NCBI GenBank assembly: GCA_963205155.1
Contig: CAUJJY010000039.1
Span: 1 to 22,286, forward strand
DNA: 22,286 nucleotides
Origin: Candidatus Zixiibacteriota bacterium
GTDB taxonomy: Bacteria; Zixibacteria; MSB-5A5; CAIYYT01
Direction: 5' to 3'
A model generated the notes under the pieces. That model worked only from the letters and a program-made list of their open reading frames with translations. It ran no database searches and was not told the DNA's origin. Shown here piece by piece: positions 1-7,527 of this stretch (the stretch's first letter is position 1; each line of letters begins with the position of its first letter). The position numbers and the translations under genes were made by a program.

Positions 1-1290
1 CTTCGACATAATGCGGCCAAATCCGTGGCAGGTCGGACACTGCTCGGAGAGAGTGTACATAATCGACGGTTTGGTGCGTTCGCGAGTCATTTCGATTAAG
101 CCGAAATCACTCACGGGTAGAATCGAATTCTTGGCGCGGTCGTTGTCGAAACAACTCTTGAATTCCTCGAACAGCACCTTGCGATTGGCGTGCGAGTACA
201 TATCGATGAAATCGAGAATGATCAATCCGCCGATATCGCGCAGACGAATCTGGCGGGCGGCTTCGTGAGCGGCCTCGAGATTAGTCTGCAGGATCATGTT
301 TTCCGGGTCCTTCTTCGTGCCGACGAAACGGCCGGAGTTGATGTCGACGGTCGTGAGGGCTTCGGTGTGATCGATGATCAAATAGCCGCCCTTGCGGAAC
401 CAGACCTTGCGGTCGATCATCTTGTCGATTTCCGGTTCGATATTGTAGGTGTCGAATACCGGCACATCGGATTCATACAACTCGATGCGGTTCTTGAGTT
501 CCGGGTCGATCGACTTGACATACTTCATGGTGTCGCGGAAGATGTCTTTGTCATCGACGATGAGGCGGTCGACATCGTTGGTGAAAACGTCGCGCATGAC
601 TGACGAGGTCATCGACTCTTCCTTGTGCAACAATGTCCCCGGCCGGGCGCGATCGGCCTTGGTCTTGACTTTGTACCAGATCTTCAGCAAACGACGGATG
701 TCGTTGGTGAATTCTTTTTCCGTACGGCCTTCGCCCTCGGTGCGAACAATGATGCCGACACCCTCCGGTTTGACATCGTACACCAATCGGCGAAGACGAC
801 GGCGTTCGGCGAAGTTGATAATGCGTTTCGAAACGCGAATGTAATTCGACCCCGGCGCGAGAACCGAATAACGCCCCGGCAGCGATAAATCACTGGTCAC
901 GCGCGGCCCTTTGGTACTGATCGGTTCCTTGATGATCTGGACGACCAGTTCCTGGCCGACCTTGAGGATCGCTTCGATGCTCTCGTACTTGTGCCTGCGG
1001 GTGACTTCAGCATTAACCTCTTCCTCTTCGGCGTCGATATCGTAGCGCGCGGCGGAATCGGATTCAAGGCTGATGTCGGAGATGTGGAGGAAGGCAGCTT
1101 TCTCCATGCCGATGTCGACGAAGGCGGCCTGCATTCCCTGGACAATGCCGGTGACGCGGCCCTTGTACATGTCGCCGACCATGCGTTCGGAGTCGGCGCG
1201 CTCAACGTGCAGTTCGACCAGTTTGTCGTCTTCGGTGACGGCGATACGAGTCTCGTGCTCGCCGACGTTGACGATGATTTCTTTTTTCAA
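1..1290 (-). CDS. rng: Ribonuclease G (RNase E/G family), 3' end cut by window
   Basis: Endoribonuclease of the RNase E/G family, which cleaves single-stranded AU-rich RNA in rRNA maturation and mRNA decay in the cytoplasm. The frame is open for 430 codons from 1290 to the window edge, so it lacks a stop. An N-terminal S1 RNA-binding domain (about residues 35-125, interrupted by an acidic stretch) is followed by the catalytic region. The two magnesium-binding aspartates are seen as D316 in VDINSGR and D360 in DFIDM, and the zinc-link CPTCHG motif as C418 and C421. About 60 residues are probably missing, which fits RNase G and not the longer RNase E. The start is TTG at 1290, chosen because AGGAG lies 7 bases upstream and no ATG fits the conserved KKEIIVN start. 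It is the last visible gene of the tgt-yajC-def-fmt-rng cluster, 20 bases after fmt. Confidence 0.93.
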   Translation of the reverse strand, partial: MKKEIIVNVGEHETRIAVTEDDKLVELHVERADSERMVGDMYKGRVTGIVQGMQAAFVDIGMEKAAFLHISDISLESDSAARYDIDAEEEEVNAEVTRRHKYESIEAILKVGQELVVQIIKEPISTKGPRVTSDLSLPGRYSVLAPGSNYIRVSKRIINFAERRRLRRLVYDVKPEGVGIIVRTEGEGRTEKEFTNDIRRLLKIWYKVKTKADRARPGTLLHKEESMTSSVMRDVFTNDVDRLIVDDKDIFRDTMKYVKSIDPELKNRIELYESDVPVFDTYNIEPEIDKMIDRKVWFRKGGYLIIDHTEALTTVDINSGRFVGTKKDPENMILQTNLEAAHEAARQIRLRDIGGLIILDFIDMYSHANRKVLFEEFKSCFDNDRAKNSILPVSDFGLIEMTRERTKPSIMYTLSEQCPTCHGFGRIMSK

Positions 1291-1310
1291 TGTACTGCTC
1301 CTGACAGTTG

Positions 1311-2252
1311 TCAGGATGCGGAGATCAGCCGAACACCCGGCGAAAGCCGCACACCATTGAGAAACGCATTTGAGTCCATCCGCTTTTTGCCTTCGAGACA
1401 AACCTCGACCAACCGGACAGCGCCGGCGCCTGATGCCACGATCAGGCCATGAGACTTGTCTGCCGCAATAATCTCGCCGGGAACGTGGGTGCCATTGACC
1501 TGTTCCGACAAAGCGGCGCGGAGGATTTTGAGACGTTTCCCGTCGAGGACAGTATACGCATCGGCGGAACCGGCGAGGCCACGAATCTGATTGACGATTG
1601 CGATGGCGGGGCGGGACCAGTCGATGGGACTGTCGGCGGGTGTGATTTTGGGAGCGGGCGACGCCAGCGTATCATCCTGCGGGACGGGACTAAGCCTACC
1701 GTCCTCAAGACCGTCGATAGTTTCGACGAGCAGGTTTGCGCCGATGTCAGCGAGCTTCGGGTAGAGGTCTTCGTAGGTCTCATAAGGACCGATCGAGACT
1801 TCGCGAGCGAGCAAGATGCCGCCGGTGTCGACCGATTTCGCTATGCGAAACGTCGTGACTCCGGTTTTCGAAGCGCCGTCTATTATTGCCCGTTCGATCG
1901 GGGCGGCGCCGCGATAGCGCGGCAACAGGGAGGCATGCAGATTTATCGCGCCATGGCGCGGTAAGGCGAATAGCTTTTCCGGCAGGATTCGAAACGCGAC
2001 GACCGCAAATAGTTCGGCGGCAATTTCGCCGATGCGCCGCAGGAATCCCGCGTCAGTCAATTTGTCCGGCTGCAAGACCTCGAGGTTTTTGCTCAAAGCA
2101 AATTCTTTGACCTCTGATGGTGTCTGTTTTCTTCCCCGCCCGGCCAGCTTATCGGGAACTGTCACGACTGCCGCGACCTGATGTCGCGACTGTAATAGCC
2201 GTTCCAGCGCGATTTGCGCGAACCTGGGCGTACCGAAGAAGACCAACCGCAT
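1311..2252 (-). CDS. fmt: Methionyl-tRNA formyltransferase
   Basis: Transfers a formyl group from 10-formyltetrahydrofolate to Met-tRNAfMet so that translation can initiate. It has 313 residues, the family's usual length. The N-terminal formyltransferase fold shows the catalytic triad: N104 and H106 in INLHASLLPRYRGAAP, and D142 in SVDTGG. The C-terminal part (about 205-313) matches the tRNA-binding domain. The AFRILP segment before the active site lacks the glycine of the proteobacterial AYG(K/Q)ILP version and resembles Bacteroidota proteins as I remember them. The ATG at 2252 gives the conserved MRLVFFGTPRFA start, although no clear Shine-Dalgarno sequence precedes it. It lies 20 bases after def, whose product removes the formyl group that Fmt adds, the usual pairing in one operon. 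Confidence 0.96.
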   Translation of the reverse strand: MRLVFFGTPRFAQIALERLLQSRHQVAAVVTVPDKLAGRGRKQTPSEVKEFALSKNLEVLQPDKLTDAGFLRRIGEIAAELFAVVAFRILPEKLFALPRHGAINLHASLLPRYRGAAPIERAIIDGASKTGVTTFRIAKSVDTGGILLAREVSIGPYETYEDLYPKLADIGANLLVETIDGLEDGRLSPVPQDDTLASPAPKITPADSPIDWSRPAIAIVNQIRGLAGSADAYTVLDGKRLKILRAALSEQVNGTHVPGEIIAADKSHGLIVASGAGAVRLVEVCLEGKKRMDSNAFLNGVRLSPGVRLISAS

Positions 2253-2272
2253 CCAGTGGTTAATTCTTTGTA

Positions 2273-2776
2273 TTATGATACCTTTATTTTTTTCAACTTC
2301 CCGGAAAGCATTTCTCGCTCCACCGGGTCAATATGATCTATGAACAAAACGCCGTTGAGATGGTCGGTCTCGTGCTGGATAGCTCTGGCAAAGAGACCCT
2401 CGGCACGGACGACTTTCTGCTTGCCGTCCAAATCAGTATAACGGCAAACGACTTCATTGGCGCGGGAAACTTCCACGAACAAACCCGGGAACGACAAACA
2501 GCCTTCCTCGCCGCATTGCTCGCCCGAAGTTGACAAGATTTCGGGGTTGATCATGACGACTTTGTCATGCTCCAGCTCAACCGCTTCGAGATCCAGGATA
2601 AAAAAACGCTCGGTTACTCCGACCTGCGGTGCCGACAATCCGACGCCTTTGACGCGCCGGAGGGTAACAAACATCTCCTCAATGAACTCCTTGAGTTCGG
2701 GAGTGATCTCCTTCACAGGCGTGCACATCTCGCGCAGAACTTCATCACCGTATATGACAATCTTCTGCCGGGCCAC
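2273..2776 (-). CDS. def: Peptide deformylase
   Basis: Metalloenzyme that removes the N-formyl group from nascent polypeptides at the ribosome. All three family motifs are present in 167 residues: GVGLSAPQVG (44-53, the GxGLAAxQ motif), EGCLSFPG with metal ligand C93, and QHETDHLNG with ligands H135 and H139 and catalytic E136. The start is GTG at 2776, two bases after the yajC stop. No strong ribosome binding site is visible, so translation may be coupled to yajC. It sits just before fmt in the same cluster. Length and motifs are normal. Confidence 0.96.
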   Translation of the reverse strand: MARQKIVIYGDEVLREMCTPVKEITPELKEFIEEMFVTLRRVKGVGLSAPQVGVTERFFILDLEAVELEHDKVVMINPEILSTSGEQCGEEGCLSFPGLFVEVSRANEVVCRYTDLDGKQKVVRAEGLFARAIQHETDHLNGVLFIDHIDPVEREMLSGKLKKIKVS

Positions 2777-2778
2777 GT

Positions 2779-3090
2779 TTACGCAACTTTCTGCGCTATA
2801 GCTGACTTAAGGAACTCCATTTTGACTTCATCGGAAACTTTGATGATAATCTTACTCTCATCTTCGGAGAACCCAAAGATGGTACCGTACATTCCACCGG
2901 TAGTGATAATCCGGTCGCCCTTCTTAAGTTCGCTAAGCATCTTGGTGTGCTCTTTCTGGCGCTTCTGCTGGGGACGAATCATCAGAAAATAGAGAACCAG
3001 AATCATGAGAGCGAATGGCAGAACCATACCCCAGATACTGCCTGCGCCACCCTCCCCACCTTGGGGAGCGGCCATTAATAGAAAATCCAT
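2779..3090 (-). CDS. yajC: Preprotein translocase subunit YajC
   Basis: Small inner-membrane accessory subunit of the Sec translocon (with SecDF). It has 103 residues: a short glycine-rich N-terminus, one transmembrane segment at about residues 20-40, then the conserved cytoplasmic sequence (IRPQQKRQKEH, LKKGDRIITTGGMYGTI) that defines the family. The ATG at 3090 is preceded by GGAGGAG 8 bases away, the clearest ribosome binding site in this cluster. It lies between tgt and def. The tgt-yajC pairing is common across bacteria, often followed by secDF, which is not found here. Confidence 0.94.
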   Translation of the reverse strand: MDFLLMAAPQGGEGGAGSIWGMVLPFALMILVLYFLMIRPQQKRQKEHTKMLSELKKGDRIITTGGMYGTIFGFSEDESKIIIKVSDEVKMEFLKSAIAQKVA

Positions 3091-3111
3091 TTATTTACTC
3101 CTCCGAGAGTA

Positions 3112-4293
3112 TTATACGCTGTCGGCATCATCCTTATAGAGTTTGAAAAAGCTCTCCTTGAATTCAGTGAACGCATTTTCGAGGATCGCCAGACGTGCCG
3201 AGCGGACTAAGCTAAGATAGTAATGAAGGTTATGTATTGTCAAGAGCCTCATGCCCGCTATTTCTGCGACATTTATCAGGTGGCGAAGATAGGCTCTTGA
3301 ATAGTTCCGACAACAGATACATTCGCAAGCTTCATCAATTGGCCGATAATCACATGAATATTGTGCCAGTTTGACATTCAACCTGCCAAATCTGGTAAAA
3401 GCCGTGCCGTTGCGAGCATTGCGGGTCGGCATCACACAATCAAACATATCTACGCCCCGTTCGATGGCGAGAACCAAGTCGGACGGAGTCCCGACTCCCA
3501 TCAGATATCGGGGTTTGCTCTCCGGCAATATGCCATCAAGCAACTCAAGCAGAGGGAACATCTCCGACTTTGGTTCCCCTACCGAGAGCCCGCCAATCGA
3601 ATAGCCCGGGAAATCTAGATCAACCAGGGCACGAGCAGACCGTTCACGCAGATCCGGATAAATGGACCCTTGGACAATACCGAACAACGTCGGAGCAAAA
3701 TTGCCGACGGTCGGGCACTGGCCAGAGCCTCCTTTAGGCTTCGAATTGACCCGCTCGACTATCTCCAGCCAGTGCTTTTTCTGGCATTCAGCCCAGCGGA
3801 GGGTCTGACGTTCGGCGCGGTCGGCGTCAGCATGGGTACAGGGATACTCGATACAAACATCGAGCGGCATAATGATATCAGCGCCGAGAGCAACTTGTAC
3901 GTCGACGGTCGATTCTGGAGTAAACAGATGCGCCGAGCCGTCAATATTCGACCGGAAATGGATTCCCTCATCGCTGATCTTGCGGAGTTCCTTAAGCGAG
4001 AACGCCTGATAACCGCCAGAGTCGGTCAAGGTCGGCCCTCGCCAGCCGTTAAAGCGCGCCAAACCTCCGGCATCGCGGATAATGTCGATTCCGGGCCGCA
4101 GGTAGAGATGATAGGTGTTGCCGAGAATAATCTGGGCGCCAACCATTCGAAGATCGTCGGCATCAAGGGTCTTGACCGAAGCCGCGGTCCCGACCGGCAT
4201 AAAGATCGGAGTCTGCACCTTGCCGTGGGGCGTAGTCAACTCGCCCGCGCGTGCGCGGCCGGAGTTGGCTGTGAGTGCGAATGCAAAAGTCAT
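3112..4293 (-). CDS. tgt: Queuine/preQ1 tRNA-ribosyltransferase
   Basis: Exchanges guanine-34 for preQ1 in tRNAs with GUN anticodons, the base-exchange step of queuosine synthesis. With the ATG at 4293 it has 393 residues. Key residues match Zymomonas Tgt numbering (recalled) shifted by five: D91 in TDSGGYQAF, nucleophile D285 in FDCVMPTRNARNG, V238 in GGLSVGE (valine is the bacterial, preQ1-type residue), and zinc ligands C323, C325, C328 and H354. About 16 extra residues (roughly 184-200, rich in K, G, S and P) precede FGIVQGS and look like a loop insertion. The frame is open upstream to an ATG at 4395, but conservation starts at MTFAF and a -10 element lies only 8 bases before the 4293 ATG. 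I therefore chose 4293 and infer a leaderless mRNA. First gene of the cluster. Confidence 0.95.
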   Translation of the reverse strand: MTFAFALTANSGRARAGELTTPHGKVQTPIFMPVGTAASVKTLDADDLRMVGAQIILGNTYHLYLRPGIDIIRDAGGLARFNGWRGPTLTDSGGYQAFSLKELRKISDEGIHFRSNIDGSAHLFTPESTVDVQVALGADIIMPLDVCIEYPCTHADADRAERQTLRWAECQKKHWLEIVERVNSKPKGGSGQCPTVGNFAPTLFGIVQGSIYPDLRERSARALVDLDFPGYSIGGLSVGEPKSEMFPLLELLDGILPESKPRYLMGVGTPSDLVLAIERGVDMFDCVMPTRNARNGTAFTRFGRLNVKLAQYSCDYRPIDEACECICCRNYSRAYLRHLINVAEIAGMRLLTIHNLHYYLSLVRSARLAILENAFTEFKESFFKLYKDDADSV

Positions 4294-4301
4294 GGGGTGG
4301 G

Positions 4302-4330
4302 AATATAGGAATGTCGAGAGGAGATGTCCA
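4302..4330 (-). promoter_or_regulatory. Probable sigma70-type promoter of tgt
   Basis: On the minus strand TGGACA (4330-4325) and TATATT (4307-4302) are separated by 17 bases, and each matches the consensus at five of six positions. Transcription would begin about 7 bases after the -10 element, within two or three bases of the tgt ATG at 4293. That fits the absence of any Shine-Dalgarno sequence there. Confidence 0.5.
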
Positions 4331-4388
4331 CACCTGATGTCTGCTGTTTCAAAAGTGTGCGAAAGTCTCATCGTCCCCAAAAAACATC

Positions 4389-4415
4389 TTGACATTTTTT
4401 GTCGATGTTGATAAT
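4389..4415 (+). promoter_or_regulatory. Possible promoter for the S8 protease gene
   Basis: A perfect TTGACA (4389-4394) is followed after 15 bases by GATAAT (4410-4415, five of six). The spacer is short, which weakens the call. If used, it would give a leader of about 270 bases before the protease ATG at 4693, containing the nested hairpin at 4513-4565. Confidence 0.25.
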
Positions 4416-4512
4416 CTCGTATCCAACTAATTCACAAAAACACCCCGGCAACGGGTCCAGATTCTGATACTTGTAACAAGGCTCGAATTGCAGTCGATGA
4501 ACGGCTTTTTAC

Positions 4513-4565
4513 TATCGCCTTGCCGCGCCGTGACAGTCACGGCGGTTTTGTTGCTTGTGGCGATA
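4513..4565 (+). promoter_or_regulatory. Nested hairpin in the protease gene leader (attenuator-like or operator)
   Basis: An outer helix of seven perfect pairs (TATCGCC at 4513-4519 with GGCGATA at 4559-4565) encloses a palindrome at 4526-4544 made of 9-base arms CGCCGTGAC and GTCACGGCG around one A. The inner hairpin is followed by GTTTTGTT, a weak terminator-like tail. This could be a transcription attenuator, a structured 5' leader or a protein-binding palindrome. It does not match any riboswitch consensus I can recall. The rest of the 4294-4692 spacer holds the two promoter candidates, a small hairpin at 4608-4624 and the protease ribosome binding site; I see nothing else in it. Confidence 0.4.
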
Positions 4566-4607
4566 ACGAAAGAGGAGGTGGGAAACCCGTAAGAACTTCG
4601 CTCTCAT

Positions 4608-4624
4608 GCCCCTATTTGCAAGGG
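4608..4624. repeat. Short intergenic palindrome
   Basis: CCCCT and AGGGG arms flank a 7-base loop. It resembles the pyrimidine-rich/purine-rich palindromes at 13875-13903 and 17025-17046, so it may belong to a scattered REP-like family, though the sequence match between the three is loose. Confidence 0.25.
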
Positions 4625-4692
4625 GGAAATCAGGCAGTACAGAAATAGAATCTACCACACGATGACACGGAAAACGTGGAGGATGCAAATTG

Positions 4693-7350
4693 ATGAAACG
4701 CACTTTCGTTATCGCTTTCGGGCTGATCGCAGTACTTGCCGCTCTGGCACTGGCTGATGTCCAGGTCGCCAATGTCGTTCGTCCCGATGTCCCCGACTTT
4801 GTCGGCTATGTCCCTGACGAGTTTGTCGTAAAGTTTAAACCGGAAGTTGGCAAAATCAGCCAGACTCAAACGGCACTTGGAATCGTCGCCATCGGTAATG
4901 CCGGAATCGACGCACTGTCGCGCCAGTATGAAGTCGCGCAGATGCGCGAACAGTTCCCCGGCGCCACACCGATTTCGGTCAGAGGCGAGATTCTCGACCT
5001 TTCGCGCTATCATGTGATCAAATTTGAGAGCGGGCACAAGCTCGAAGACGTCATGGCGGAATTTCGCAATAACCCGATGGTGGAATCGGTTGAACCGATC
5101 GGAATTCATGCTCTCTATGCCACTCCCAACGACGGGTTTTATGATCCCGAACAGTGGCATCTGAATCAAGCATCAAATGATAAAGATATCGATGCTCCGG
5201 AAGCCTGGGATATCGAGTCCGGAGATCCCGGTGTAATCGTTGCCGTAATGGACTCCGGCGTTCGCTATTACCACAAGGACCTTGGCGGCTCGGCGGCGTC
5301 CTCGACGACACCGACCGCGGCTGATGGCAACATGTGGATCAACCTTGCCGAAAAGAACGGCACGGCCGGCGTCGACGACGATGGCAATGGCTATGTCGAT
5401 GACTGGGTCGGATACGATTTCGTTACCGGTCTGACCGGCTGCTGGACCGGCGAAGACTGCGCAACCGCCGACAATGACCCGCGCGACTTCAACGGCCATG
5501 GCACGCATTGCGCAGGCAATGTCGGCGCCATCAACAACAACGGCTATGCCTCGTGCGCCGCATCAGGCGGTTGGGGTAACGGAACGTTGCAGCCGACTGC
5601 CAATGGCGTAAAGGTCATGGCCCTGCGCATTGGCTACTCGGCCTCATATCTTGGCCAGGAAGCCGGATACGTTCGCATGGACTTTGCGGCTTCAGCATTC
5701 TATTATGCCGCCAACAACGGTGCGAAAATCGCCTCCTGTTCGTGGGGCGCTTCAAACTCCGGCGGCATTGATGTTGCCATCACCTACTTCCTGAATGCCG
5801 GTGGAATGATCTTCAAGGCAGCAGGCAACGCCAACAATCAAACTTCAGACTACATGACGGCACGGACGGATATCATCGCCGTTGCCGCGACCGATCAGAA
5901 TGATTGCCGCGCCAGCTTCTCTAGCTATGGCACCTGGGTCGAGATTTCGGCTCCGGGCGTTGCAATTTTAAGTTCGTATCACGACCACGCTGATGCCGCC
6001 AACGATTATGTTGCGACCTTGGATGGTACTTCGATGGCGACCCCGATTGCGGCTTCCGTCGCGGCGCTGATCTGGTCAAAGAATCCGGCCTGGACAGCGA
6101 CGCAAGTGCGTGATCAGCTGTACACTACCGCGGATCCGATTGATGGCCTTTCGTGCAACTCCGCCTATGCCGGAAAACTGGGTGTGGGTAGAGTCAATGC
6201 CTACAACGCAGTCAATACCGGCGGTGGATGCACAGCGCCGGTTGCCAATTTCAGCGGTACGCCGACTTCCGGCAGTGCCCCGCTTTCGGTGACGTTCACG
6301 AATTCGTCGACAGGCACCGCGCCTTTGACCTATGCATGGACATTTGGCGACGGCGGCACTTCGACAGCGGCGAGCCCGGTGTACTCGTATGCGAATCCCG
6401 GTACTTACACGGTTACACTGACGGCAACCAACGCCTGCGGCTCCGACGGTGAAACCAAGACGGGCTACATTACCGTCAGCACTCCGCCGGCACAGCAGTG
6501 TGATGACTTCAATGACAACAATATCACCAACTGGGTGAACAGCACCGGAACCTGGACCGTGGCGAGCGGAATCGTGACCGGTAATTCCAGTACCTCCAAT
6601 TCCAAACGCACTTCGCCATTCGGGTCATTTACGAATCCGACCATCAATTGTCAGGTTCGGATGAACACCGGCCGGACACAGCGCAATGCGCGCATCATAT
6701 TTAATTACGTCGACGCTAATAATTATCGATTCATCGAAGGTGACGATGTCAACAACTGGTGGCGGATTTACTCGCGCGTCTCCGGCACGAATACTGTGCG
6801 CGCGACCTTCACGGCAACTGTTGCAACAGCAACATGGTACAATGTTGAAGTTGTCGTAACCGCAACCGGTAACACTACACTTAAGGTGAATGGCGCAGCC
6901 CTGGGCTCCTATAATTTCGGCTCGGCTCCAAGCGGACTCGTGGGTATCGGCTACAACAAGGCTAACTGCAATTTTGACAACTTCTGTGTCGGCGCGAGTT
7001 CGTCCTTTATCGTAGCGCAGGGCGAAACCGAGGAAGTCGGTGAACCGATTGCCAAGACCTCGCCACTGCCGACAGCTTTTGAGTTGGCGCAGAATTATCC
7101 GAATCCATTCAATCCGACTACGACCATTAAGTACATTCTTTCGGAAGCTACCAACGTCGAGTTGGTAATCATTAACGTCCTGGGCGAAAGAGTGAAAACA
7201 CTCGTTAGTACCGCACAGGCGGCCGGAGAACATTCCGTCGTTTGGGATGGACGCAACCAGTCTGGCTCGCAAGTATCTTCGGGAATCTATTTCTACAAAA
7301 TGATTGCGGGCGGAACGACAGAAACCCGTAAGATGGTGATGATGAAGTAA
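4693..7350 (+). CDS. Secreted subtilisin-like (S8) serine protease with PKD and C-terminal sorting domain
   Basis: Extracellular or surface serine endopeptidase of 885 residues. A signal peptide (about 1-21, ending ALA) is followed by a propeptide-like region (about 30-140), then the S8 catalytic domain with triad D187 (VMDSG), H269 (NGHGTHCAG), S447 (GTSMATP) and oxyanion N379 (AAGNAN). A PKD domain follows at about 515-595 (YAWTFGDGG, GTYTVTLTA), then a beta-sandwich region at about 600-765 that looks like a LamG/DUF1080-type carbohydrate-binding fold. The last 90 residues form a FlgD-Ig-like/type A sorting domain with YPNPFNP at 802-808 and a KMVMMK tail. The ATG at 4693 was chosen over an in-frame TTG at 4690 because GGAGGA ends 9 bases before it and it opens a typical signal peptide. 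Export by a type IX-like system is inferred; no such components lie in this window. Confidence 0.95.
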   Translation: MKRTFVIAFGLIAVLAALALADVQVANVVRPDVPDFVGYVPDEFVVKFKPEVGKISQTQTALGIVAIGNAGIDALSRQYEVAQMREQFPGATPISVRGEILDLSRYHVIKFESGHKLEDVMAEFRNNPMVESVEPIGIHALYATPNDGFYDPEQWHLNQASNDKDIDAPEAWDIESGDPGVIVAVMDSGVRYYHKDLGGSAASSTTPTAADGNMWINLAEKNGTAGVDDDGNGYVDDWVGYDFVTGLTGCWTGEDCATADNDPRDFNGHGTHCAGNVGAINNNGYASCAASGGWGNGTLQPTANGVKVMALRIGYSASYLGQEAGYVRMDFAASAFYYAANNGAKIASCSWGASNSGGIDVAITYFLNAGGMIFKAAGNANNQTSDYMTARTDIIAVAATDQNDCRASFSSYGTWVEISAPGVAILSSYHDHADAANDYVATLDGTSMATPIAASVAALIWSKNPAWTATQVRDQLYTTADPIDGLSCNSAYAGKLGVGRVNAYNAVNTGGGCTAPVANFSGTPTSGSAPLSVTFTNSSTGTAPLTYAWTFGDGGTSTAASPVYSYANPGTYTVTLTATNACGSDGETKTGYITVSTPPAQQCDDFNDNNITNWVNSTGTWTVASGIVTGNSSTSNSKRTSPFGSFTNPTINCQVRMNTGRTQRNARIIFNYVDANNYRFIEGDDVNNWWRIYSRVSGTNTVRATFTATVATATWYNVEVVVTATGNTTLKVNGAALGSYNFGSAPSGLVGIGYNKANCNFDNFCVGASSSFIVAQGETEEVGEPIAKTSPLPTAFELAQNYPNPFNPTTTIKYILSEATNVELVIINVLGERVKTLVSTAQAAGEHSVVWDGRNQSGSQVSSGIYFYKMIAGGTTETRKMVMMK

Positions 7351-7378
7351 TTCTCGACATCACCCGGGTATTATAACC

Positions 7379-7414
7379 ATCGCGGCGGCGCTGCAAGCCC
7401 GCCGCGATTTTTTT
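7379..7414 (+). terminator. Rho-independent terminator of the S8 protease gene
   Basis: A perfect 10-base-pair GC-rich stem (arms 7379-7388 and 7399-7408) with a 10-base loop is followed by seven T residues. It begins 28 bases after the protease stop codon and isolates the gene from the one at 7528. Confidence 0.9.
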
Positions 7415-7527
7415 GGTTTCGTGGAATCGCACACAAACCGCAAATCGGCATTGCTTTTCGCTGGATTTTAGCTAATTTCTACCGAACTATCTACTATAGG
7501 GGGTAAACTGCTACTAAGGAGCTCGCC

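Noticed and set aside
991..1452. Long open frame on the plus strand opposite rng and fmt
   Set aside because: It is antisense to two well-supported genes, crosses their junction and shows no recognisable domain. Such shadows are expected in GC-moderate coding DNA.
4497..4592. A 31-codon open frame encoding a small hydrophobic peptide in the protease leader
   Set aside because: No Shine-Dalgarno sequence precedes its ATG, and the frame runs through the palindromic hairpin, which explains its composition. Not supported as a gene without conservation data.
4416..4692. Known riboswitch (c-di-GMP, preQ1, cobalamin or SAM types) in the tgt/protease spacer
   Set aside because: I looked for the conserved cores I remember and found none; the hairpins are reported only as an unnamed structured element.
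6625..7272. 215-codon open frame antisense to the end of the S8 protease gene
   Set aside because: Overlaps the sorting domain and the beta-sandwich region, has no ribosome binding site and no family resemblance.
7492..7497. TACTAT as a -10 element for the AbfD-like gene
   Set aside because: The sequence at the correct -35 distance matches at three or fewer of six positions, so no promoter is claimed.
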